Under the pieces are notes generated by a model. It was not told the origin of the DNA. It did not search any database and worked only from the letters and a program-made list of their open reading frames with translations. The translations under genes were made by a program, and so were the position numbers. Source: Amycolatopsis acidiphila (lineage in GTDB: Bacteria; Actinomycetota; Actinomycetes; Mycobacteriales; Pseudonocardiaceae). Taken from it: 64,000 bases of DNA. The stretch is taken from assembly GCF_021391495.1 (NCBI RefSeq), contig NZ_CP090063.1:3906001-3970000 (forward strand). Direction: 5' to 3'. Positions 26,339-32,876 of this stretch are shown here, piece after piece. Within the stretch, counting starts at the first letter, position 1. Each line of letters begins with the position of its first letter.

Positions 26339-27210
26339 TCAGAAACGGTGCTCGGCGAGGATGCCGGCGAGCACCTGCCGGGCGGTTTCGGAGCGGTCGC
26401 GGTCGGCGAGCAGGAGGCTGACGTACAGCGCGTCGAGCACCACCAGGTGCGCGAGCCTGCTGGTCATCGCCTCGACCCGGTACCGCGTCTCCAGCCCGCC
26501 CGCGACGAGCTTCGCGTGCGCGACCTCGGTCAGCGGTGAGGTGCTGAAACTGGTCACGGCCACGACCGAGGCGCCGGCCTCGTGCGCGGTGCGCGCCGCG
26601 TGCACGGTCTCGCGGGTGGAACCGGTGTGGCTGACCGCGATCACGACGTCGCCGGGCCGCAGCAGGCCCGCGCGCACGTGCTGCACGTGCACGTCGAGCG
26701 GCGCCTCGGCCAGGATGCCCAGTGACAGCAGGCGGTACGCCGCGTCCTGGGCGAGCGGGGCGCTCGTGCCGACGCCGAGCACTAGGACCCGGTCGGCGCC
26801 ATGCAGGAGCGCCACGGCCCGGTCCAGCTCGGCGGGATCGACGCTCACCGGCGCGCGCCGCAGGGCGTCACCGCTGCCGGCGGCGAGCTTCGCGAGCACG
26901 TCGGCGGGCGGTCCCCGTCGACGATGTGTTCCGGGGAGTGCTCCCCCACCAACGGCGCGAGATCCTGTGACAGCGCGATCTTCGCGTCCTGGAAGCCCTT
27001 GAAGCCGAGGCTCTGGCACGCGCGCACCACGGTGCCCACCCCGGTCCCGGCCGCGGCGGCGATCTCGCTCACCGACATCCGGACCACGTCGGAGCCGCGT
27101 TCCAGCAGCACCTGCGCGGCCCTGGCCTCGCTCGGCGGCAGCGCGCTCAGCGCCGCCCTGGCCCGCTCCGCCACGACACCCGGCACCCGGCCCGTCTCGA
27201 TGGTCACCAC
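26339..27210 (-). pseudogene. RpiR/MurR-type regulator, one-base frameshift
   Basis: Sugar-phosphate-sensing regulator broken by one missing base. The N-terminal part has the HTH (SVSEIAAAAGTGVGTVVRAC) and FKGFQDAKIALSQDL; after EHIVDGD the frame breaks near 26905-26918 and continues as PPADVLAKLAAGSGDALRRA into a complete SIS domain (VLVLGVGTSAPLAQDAAYRL, VIAVSHTGSTRETVHAA). Restored length would be about 290 residues, normal for the family. GTG 27210 follows GGGGAG. Divergent from the maleate-isomerase-like gene. Intact apart from the shift, so sequencing error is possible. Confidence 0.85.
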
Positions 27211-27312
27211 GATCTCCCCTGCACCCGGCGAGCACGACGATACGGGATGAACGGCAGCTGGCCGTTCGCCCAGGACACGGTGCCGAGGCTCGCCGTCGGG
27301 GAGGCGACCCAC

Positions 27313-27318
27313 TAGGAT
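27313..27318 (+). promoter_or_regulatory. Candidate -10 element for a leaderless transcript
   Basis: TAGGAT fits TANNNT and ends seven bases before GTG 27326. It overlaps an in-frame ATG at 27317, which argues against that ATG as the start. No ribosome site is visible. Confidence 0.4.
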
Positions 27319-27325
27319 GTGGTTT

Positions 27326-28057
27326 GTGAAACGCGTTGTCCGCGGACCGGAACCGCAGGTGAGCGTCGGGATAGTGGCGCCGTACGACTTCAACCGCGAC
27401 CGGGAGCTGTGGCGCTGGGTGCCGGAGAGCGTTTCCCTGTTCATCTCGCGCACCGCCGAGGTCTCCGGTGCGGACAACCTGGGCACCGTGTCGGCCCTCG
27501 GCGAGGCGTCCTACGTCGCGCGCCCCACCCGGGAGGTCTGCGCGGTCGGTGCGCAGGTCGTCGTCTACGCGTGCACCTCGTGCAGCTTCGTCGGCGGCGC
27601 TCGCGGCGAAGCGGCGCTGCGCCAGGCGATGCTCGACCACGGCGCACCGCAGGCGCTGACGACGAGCGGCGCTGCGGTCGACGCCCTGCGCGCGGTCAAG
27701 GCGGGGCGGGTCGCGACCGTGCACCCCTACGAGGAGCCGGTGGGGCGGCGGCTGCGCCGCTACCTCGGCGACGCCGGCTTCGACGTCGTCGCGAACACGG
27801 CGCTGGGGCTCCCGGTGCGTGACGTGCTGTCGGCCTCGTACGACCAGGTCGCCGACCTCGTCCGCGCCGGCGACCGCCCGGAGGCCGACGCGTTGTTCGT
27901 CAGCTGCACCGCGCTGCCCAGCTACGACCTGATCGCGCCCCTGGAGGAAGAGCTGGGCAAGCCCATCGTCACCGCCAACCAGGCCACGGTCTGGGCGGCG
28001 CTGCGCGCGATCGGCCTCTCGGCGACGGGCGAAGGGCAGACGCTGCTCGGGCTGTGA
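27326..28057 (+). CDS. Maleate isomerase / Asp-Glu racemase superfamily protein
   Basis: 243-residue member of the maleate isomerase and arylmalonate decarboxylase branch of the Asp/Glu racemase superfamily. The two catalytic Cys are C83 (VYACTSCSF) and C194 (FVSCTALPSYD), both in the expected contexts; VGIVAPYDFNRDRELWRWVP is the family N-terminus. It probably isomerises or racemises a dicarboxylic acid. GTG 27326 is chosen over ATG 27317 because a -10-like TAGGAT covers the latter. Divergent from the RpiR regulator and convergent with the methyltransferase that ends the phosphoramidate-type operon, three bases away. Confidence 0.83.
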   Translation: MKRVVRGPEPQVSVGIVAPYDFNRDRELWRWVPESVSLFISRTAEVSGADNLGTVSALGEASYVARPTREVCAVGAQVVVYACTSCSFVGGARGEAALRQAMLDHGAPQALTTSGAAVDALRAVKAGRVATVHPYEEPVGRRLRRYLGDAGFDVVANTALGLPVRDVLSASYDQVADLVRAGDRPEADALFVSCTALPSYDLIAPLEEELGKPIVTANQATVWAALRAIGLSATGEGQTLLGL

Positions 28058-28060
28058 GCG

Positions 28061-28840
28061 TTACTCCCGTCGCACTGCCCACGCACGCGTGAGGTACGTC
28101 GTTTCGACGGTCTCGTGCTCGGCGAGGCGGTCCTTCGCGTAGCCGAGGAACCGGGCGAACAGCTCCTCGCCGAGCTGCGCCGGGACGTCGTTGGCCGACT
28201 CCCACAGCCCGAGGTAGCGCGCCACGGACTGCCGCACCACGTGGCGGCCTTCGAGGTACACCAACTCCCCGAACCCCGTCGCCGAGGCCAGCCTGCCGGA
28301 CAGGCTCGCGGTGAAGTCCGAACGGCCCGAGGACACCCGCCGCAGATCCGGCTTGAGGCGGGTGATCTCCTGCTCGATGTCGTGCAGGAGCGGGTTCGCG
28401 CTGACGTCGCGCGGGTTCCACAGCGCGACGAACCACCCGCCCGGCCGCAGGACGCGGTGGAACTCACGCAGGCCCGCGTCGAAGCCGACCCAGTGGAACG
28501 AGGACGCCATGGTCAGCAGGTCGGCCGAGCCCGCTTCGAGCCCGGTGGCCTCACCGCTGCCCGCGCGCCAGGCGATCGGGAGGTTCCGCGAATCGGCGAT
28601 CCCGTGGGCGCGCATCGAGTCGTTCGGCTCCACCGCGGTCAGCGATCGCGGTGCCCGTTCCGCCAGCAGGCGGCTCCAGATTCCGGTGCCGGCGCCGACG
28701 TCGGCGACATCGAGAGTCTCCGGCGGGGCCGCGCAGAGCCCGAAGATCGCGTCCCGTACCGGGAGCGCGTAGCCCTCGCGGTAGCGCGAGTAGCTCTCCG
28801 CCAGGTCGGTGAAGTCACCGTGCACCAGCACATCGGTCAT
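28061..28840 (-). CDS. Class I SAM-dependent methyltransferase of the phosphoramidate-type operon
   Basis: 259-residue methyltransferase. SAM motif I is VADVGAGTGIWSRLLAE; motif II/III is DLLTMASSFHWVGFDAGLRE, with VLRPGGWFVALWNPRD following, as in SAM-dependent methyltransferases of small molecules. It is the last gene of the seven-gene operon and its ATG overlaps the sulfotransferase stop (ATGA). By analogy with the O-methyl group on the Campylobacter phosphoramidate, it may methylate the product or its acceptor; that is inference. The gene ends three bases from a convergent gene. Confidence 0.87.
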   Translation of the reverse strand: MTDVLVHGDFTDLAESYSRYREGYALPVRDAIFGLCAAPPETLDVADVGAGTGIWSRLLAERAPRSLTAVEPNDSMRAHGIADSRNLPIAWRAGSGEATGLEAGSADLLTMASSFHWVGFDAGLREFHRVLRPGGWFVALWNPRDVSANPLLHDIEQEITRLKPDLRRVSSGRSDFTASLSGRLASATGFGELVYLEGRHVVRQSVARYLGLWESANDVPAQLGEELFARFLGYAKDRLAEHETVETTYLTRAWAVRRE

Positions 28841-29688
28841 GGGGAGGTTTCCTTTCCGGGGTGAAGGTCGTAGCCGAAGCGCGCGGCCAGCGACGCGATG
28901 TTGTCGCGGTGGAAGTGCGCGAGCGTCGCGGGCGTCATCCATTCCCGCCATTCGCCGGGCGTGCCCCGGCGCAGGATGCCCGCGCCGGTGCCGCCCCGGT
29001 CCCGCTCGTGCCGGCGCATCGCATCGAAGCTGCTGTCGCGCACGGCCTGTTCGATCTGCTCCTCGCCGGCGGTGAGCCCGAAGGCGTGCAGCCCTTCCCG
29101 CAGGGCGCCGACCGGTTCCTTCTTGAGCCGTTCGAAGCTCGTCACGGCGTGCGGGACGGCTGGGTCGTCCAGCCAGGTTCCGTAGAAGTCCACCCAGTCG
29201 TCGATCCGGTCGACACCCGTCGGGCCGGGGCGGCGGAGCCAGTCCTCGAACCCGTCGGCCAGCCGGTCCAGCGGGTCGCGCACGAACTCGGTGCGGAACC
29301 GGTACCACGAGTACAGCGCGTCCCGCGGGTCACGGACCAGGATCCACGCGCCCAGCAGTGGGCGGGCACGGTAGAAGCGTGGCGGGAGATGGCTCTTGAC
29401 GAACCTCGGCCACCGCCGGGCGGGCGGGGTGTGCGCGGGCAGCCGGTCACGATAGTCCGCGTAGGCGGCGACCGGTGCGCTGGTGCCGGCCCCGGCCAGG
29501 GCTTCGGTGTACGGATCGGCGTAGTTGAGGCCTAGTTCCAGCAGGATGTTGCCGAGGAACGACTGGCCGGAGCTGCCGATGCTGGCGACGACGACGTCCT
29601 GCCGTCCGAGCCGCTCGATGTTGTCCTGGTACAGCGCGTTGTAGCGGTCCTGCAGCCCGTGCAGCAGGTAGTAGGTCTTCTCGGTCAC
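28837..29688 (-). CDS. Sulfotransferase-fold enzyme, proposed phosphoramidate transferase
   Basis: 283-residue protein with the PAPS-sulfotransferase fold. The 5'-phosphate loop is SIGSSGQSFLGN (37-48), the catalytic His is 100 in FVKSHLP, and the 3'-phosphate-binding motif is LVRDPRDALYSWYRF (117-131). It sits in an operon with an APS-kinase-like enzyme but no ATP sulfurylase. Two readings are possible: an ordinary sulfotransferase using PAPS, or an enzyme that transfers phosphoramidate from a 3'-phospho-CDP donor, which would present the same 3'-phosphate handle. GTG 29688 overlaps the MFS stop (GTGA) and its own stop overlaps the methyltransferase start. Confidence 0.85.
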   Translation of the reverse strand: MTEKTYYLLHGLQDRYNALYQDNIERLGRQDVVVASIGSSGQSFLGNILLELGLNYADPYTEALAGAGTSAPVAAYADYRDRLPAHTPPARRWPRFVKSHLPPRFYRARPLLGAWILVRDPRDALYSWYRFRTEFVRDPLDRLADGFEDWLRRPGPTGVDRIDDWVDFYGTWLDDPAVPHAVTSFERLKKEPVGALREGLHAFGLTAGEEQIEQAVRDSSFDAMRRHERDRGGTGAGILRRGTPGEWREWMTPATLAHFHRDNIASLAARFGYDLHPGKETSP

Positions 29689-31034
29689 GGCATGGCTCCC
29701 GTTCCGCGCCGGGCGAGCAGCAGCGGCACCACGCCACCCACCAACGCGATGACCGCGGACACGGCGAAGGCGAGCCGGTACCCGTCCGCCGCGGTCGCGC
29801 GCGTGGCCGCGGCGGTGGCGAGGGTGGCCACCACGATCGCGCCGGAAAGGTACTTCGCCGTCTCGTAGATGCCGTACACGCTGCCCTGGTCGCGCGGGTC
29901 CGCTTCGCTCCCGGCGGCCCCGTTGAACGCGATGGCCGAGACCGCCGCGCCCAGGCCGATCAGCACGAGGCCCGGCAGGAAATGGGTCGAATACCCACCG
30001 GTGACCGGGACCCGCACGAGCAACACCAGCCCGGCCACACAGGTCAGCTGCGCCCCCGCGACCACCACCGTCCAGCGCAGGCGCCGCAGCAGGAAACCGG
30101 CCACCGGGGAGCCCGCCAGCACGGCGACCCCGAGCGGGCCGAACGCCAGTCCCGCCTCGACCGGGCCGAAGCCCGCGGCCTGCTGCAGGAACAGCAGTCC
30201 CACGAACACCGTGCCGTCGTAGGCGAACACGAAGCCCGGCAGCCCGCCCACCGCCGCCCGCAGCGCGCGGTCGCGCAGCAACCGCACCGGCACCAGCGGT
30301 GCCGCGGTGCGCCGTTCCCGCAGCGCGAACCCCACGAGCGCCGCCGCGGCGAGCCCGAACGCGCTCAGCGTCTCCCGCCCGAGCGGACCGGCCCGCTCGA
30401 CGTCGGTGATCGCGAGGACCAGCAGCGCCAGGCCTGCCACCGAGAGCCCGGCCGCCAGGAGGTCGGGCTCCGCGGGCGCCGCCGCCCGGGCCTCGTCGAG
30501 GACCTTCGCCGCGACCACGGCCGCGGCGGCCGCCACCGGCACGGTCAGCAGGAAGACGAACCGCCAGCCCAGGCCCTGGGTCACGAGGCCACCGGCGACC
30601 GCGACGGCGGCGAACACCCGGTTGCGCCGCTCGGCCGGGCGAAGCGCGCTGATGATCGCGAAGGAGTTCGGCACGGCGAAGGCGGCGCCGAACCCCTGCA
30701 GCGCGCGCCCGGCGAACATCGGCCACGGCGCCCAGGCGAACCCGGCGAGCAACAGCCCGGCGACGAACACCAGCAGGCCGGCGACCAGCGTCGTCTGCCG
30801 CCCGTACCGGTCGCCGCACCGCCCGCCGAACAACAGCATCCCGCCCAGCCCGACCGCGTACGCCGTGATCAGCCATTGCGCGTCCAGCCGGCGCATCCCC
30901 AGGCTGGCCTGGATCGAGGGCAGGGCGACCGTGACGACCAGCCCGTCGAACACCGCGACGAAGTTGGTGATCGACAGCATCGCCGCCACCAGCACCGTGC
31001 GCGGCGACCGGCTCGCAGTGAGCGGGGCCTTCAT
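29685..31034 (-). CDS. MFS exporter of the phosphoramidate-type operon
   Basis: 449-residue major facilitator of the drug:H+ antiporter-2 type, with about 14 hydrophobic segments. Motifs: FVAVFDGLVVTVALPSIQAS in helix 1, FGGRCGDRYGRQTT as the A-loop, and GRALQGFGAAFAVPNSFAII. ATG 31034 overlaps the upstream nucleotidyltransferase stop (ATGA) and its stop overlaps the sulfotransferase start, so it is co-translated with the biosynthetic enzymes. It probably exports the finished small molecule and gives self-protection. Confidence 0.92.
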   Translation of the reverse strand: MKAPLTASRSPRTVLVAAMLSITNFVAVFDGLVVTVALPSIQASLGMRRLDAQWLITAYAVGLGGMLLFGGRCGDRYGRQTTLVAGLLVFVAGLLLAGFAWAPWPMFAGRALQGFGAAFAVPNSFAIISALRPAERRNRVFAAVAVAGGLVTQGLGWRFVFLLTVPVAAAAAVVAAKVLDEARAAAPAEPDLLAAGLSVAGLALLVLAITDVERAGPLGRETLSAFGLAAAALVGFALRERRTAAPLVPVRLLRDRALRAAVGGLPGFVFAYDGTVFVGLLFLQQAAGFGPVEAGLAFGPLGVAVLAGSPVAGFLLRRLRWTVVVAGAQLTCVAGLVLLVRVPVTGGYSTHFLPGLVLIGLGAAVSAIAFNGAAGSEADPRDQGSVYGIYETAKYLSGAIVVATLATAAATRATAADGYRLAFAVSAVIALVGGVVPLLLARRGTGAMP

Positions 31035-31771
31035 GACGGTGTCCCCGCGAACAACGCGCGGTCGACCCGACGCAGCACCGGCAGGCCGACCGCCAGGTCG
31101 TGGGCCGAGTCGAACTCGTGCCACGGGCCACGCACCGCGACCCCCTGGACCCGGGTGGCACCACCCCGGATCACCCGGGCGAGGACTCCGGTGGTGTCGC
31201 GCCGGCCGGTACCCGCCAGCTCGTCACGCAGCGCGCACCACCCGGACGGCTCGAGCTTCAGCAGACCCACGTACTGACCCTGCACCTCGTCGAGCGACGT
31301 GGGCCGCTCACCGATCCCGGTCACGGTGCCGTCCGCCGCGATCGCGAACGTCTCCGCGTCCGACAGCGGGTCCTCGAACCGCCGCGACCACTGCGCGTGC
31401 CAGTCGGGGTCGTAGGCGATCGCGATCGGTGCCCGGGCCGCCGCGAGCGCGGCGACGGTTTCGGTGGTGTAGACGATGTCGCCGTAGCTCACCAGCGTCG
31501 GACCGTCGGCGAGCCATTCCCCGGCGCAGGCGAGCGAGTCGAGCATCGAGGAGGTCGCCCAGTCCGGGTTGTGGAACCGCCGGACGGACCGGTGCTCGAA
31601 CCGCTCCGCCTGCCAGCCGGTCACCACGGCCACTTCGGACGCCCGGCCGAGCGCGGCCAGCTGGCGCTCCAGCAACGTGCGACCGTCCACTTCGATCAGA
31701 CACTTCGGACGGTCCGCGGTGCGCTCCCCCATCCGGGAGCCGCATCCCGCGGCGAGCACTACGGCACGCAT
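31031..31771 (-). CDS. Nucleotidyltransferase, proposed CTP:phosphoglutamine cytidylyltransferase
   Basis: 246-residue nucleotidyltransferase of the sugar/choline-phosphate type: pyrophosphorylase motif VVLAAGCGSRMGERTADRPK at the N-terminus, ATSSMLDSLACA and the metal-binding LVSYGDIVYTTETVAALAAA. In Campylobacter jejuni the homologous position (Cj1416) activates phospho-glutamine with CTP to give CDP-glutamine. Here it sits in the same company: a glutamine-kinase-like enzyme, a glutaminase and an APS-kinase-like enzyme. It overlaps the glutaminase gene by 13 bases and the MFS gene by four. Substrate is inferred from operon logic; alone it could be a sugar-phosphate nucleotidyltransferase. 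Confidence 0.85.
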   Translation of the reverse strand: MRAVVLAAGCGSRMGERTADRPKCLIEVDGRTLLERQLAALGRASEVAVVTGWQAERFEHRSVRRFHNPDWATSSMLDSLACAGEWLADGPTLVSYGDIVYTTETVAALAAARAPIAIAYDPDWHAQWSRRFEDPLSDAETFAIAADGTVTGIGERPTSLDEVQGQYVGLLKLEPSGWCALRDELAGTGRRDTTGVLARVIRGGATRVQGVAVRGPWHEFDSAHDLAVGLPVLRRVDRALFAGTPS

Positions 31772-32370
31772 GACACCTCACCGAAGATCCGGGTGAACAG
31801 GGCGACGTCCTCGGGATCGGCGGGGTCGGCGCGTTCGGGGTGCCACATGATCCCGGCGATCGGTTCGCTCCGGTGCACGATCGCCTCCACCACCGGGCCG
31901 CACCGGGCGGTGACGTCGAAGTGCGGCGGCCCGTCGAGCGCGGCCCACGTGTGGTAGCTGTTGACCCGGCGGCCGCCGTACGGCCCGGTCAGCACGTGCG
32001 TCTGTGCCACGTGGCCGGGCACCTGCCGCAACGAGCCGCCGAACAGGTCGACGATGAGCTGCATCCCCCGGCACACCCCGACGACCGGCCGGCCGTGCTC
32101 GAGCGCCAGCCGGAACAGCTGCCGCTCGAGGGCGTCGCGTTCGGGCACCGAACCCAGGTCGTCGCCGCCGGTGAGGACGAGCCCCCGGCAGCCGGTGCGG
32201 TGCAGTACCTCGACCGCGAGCGCCGAGTCCAGCGGCATCGGCACGGCGAGGAACCCGCATTCGCGCAGGAACCGTGGCCAGCGCACGTCCAGCGCCGTCC
32301 GCAGCTCGCCGTGCCCCGGGTCGCGCAGCACCCGCTGCGTCACCGCGAGCACGGGCGCGTCGCCGCTCAC
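31759..32370 (-). CDS. Class I glutamine amidotransferase, proposed CDP-glutamine hydrolase
   Basis: 203-residue stand-alone glutaminase (peptidase C26 / PuuD-like). The catalytic triad is Cys100 (VVGVCRGMQ), His177 and Glu179 (WHPERADP); LVLTGGDD marks the oxyanion strand. In the Campylobacter phosphoramidate pathway the equivalent enzyme (Cj1417) hydrolyses CDP-L-glutamine to glutamate and cytidine diphosphoramidate. The GTG at 32370 overlaps the kinase stop (GTGA), and its end overlaps the nucleotidyltransferase start by 13 bases, so the enzymes are co-translated. Alternatively it is a generic gamma-glutamyl hydrolase. Confidence 0.85.
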   Translation of the reverse strand: MSGDAPVLAVTQRVLRDPGHGELRTALDVRWPRFLRECGFLAVPMPLDSALAVEVLHRTGCRGLVLTGGDDLGSVPERDALERQLFRLALEHGRPVVGVCRGMQLIVDLFGGSLRQVPGHVAQTHVLTGPYGGRRVNSYHTWAALDGPPHFDVTARCGPVVEAIVHRSEPIAGIMWHPERADPADPEDVALFTRIFGEVSCVP

Positions 32371-32876
32371 CAGAGCTTCCTGTCCGCGCAATGGGCGAAC
32401 ACGGCCGCGGCCGCGGCTTCGGCCGACACCGCGCCATGGTTGGCGATCGTCACGTCCGGCGTCAGCGGGAGCTCGGCCGCGAGGTCGACGCCGACGACGT
32501 CGGAACCCGCGCGGTAGACCCCTTTCGGGTCGCGTCGGCGCAGCTCCTCCAGGGGCACGTTCAGGAACACCTCGGCATACCCGGGAAGGTGCTTGCGATT
32601 CCAGTCGTGCACGCTGTGCTGCAGGGAGATCGTGGCGCAGACGACGACGTGCCCCTGCCGCGCGAGCAGCCGGCACAGCCGGCCGTAGGTGCCGGCCAGC
32701 TGCCGCCGGGTCTGCGCGGTGAACGTGTCCGACATCCGCAGGGACTCCCGCAGCTCGTCGCCGTCGAGCAGCACCGGGTCGATCCCCTCCTGGCGCAGCA
32801 GCCGGGCCAGTTCGCCGGCGACCCGTGACTTCCCGGCGCCGGACAGGCCGGTGATCCAGACGACCGCACCGCTCAT
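32367..32876 (-). CDS. APS-kinase-like enzyme, proposed CDP-phosphoramidate 3'-kinase
   Basis: 169-residue kinase with clear adenylylsulfate-kinase features: P-loop GLSGAGKS (10-17), LLDGDELRES, the lid region and RRRDPKGVYR. APS kinase would phosphorylate the 3'-OH of adenylylsulfate to give PAPS. In the Campylobacter pathway its homologue (Cj1415) phosphorylates the 3'-OH of cytidine diphosphoramidate. Neither ATP sulfurylase subunit is encoded in the window, which favours the latter role. ATG 32876 overlaps the upstream stop (ATGA). Distinguishing the two needs assay or model-based substrate docking. Confidence 0.87.
   Translation of the reverse strand: MSGAVVWITGLSGAGKSRVAGELARLLRQEGIDPVLLDGDELRESLRMSDTFTAQTRRQLAGTYGRLCRLLARQGHVVVCATISLQHSVHDWNRKHLPGYAEVFLNVPLEELRRRDPKGVYRAGSDVVGVDLAAELPLTPDVTIANHGAVSAEAAAAAVFAHCADRKLW

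Noticed and set aside
27317..27325. ATG at 27317 as start of the maleate-isomerase-like protein
   Set aside because: It overlaps a -10-like TAGGAT and lacks a ribosome site; GTG 27326 fits a leaderless transcript and the family N-terminus.
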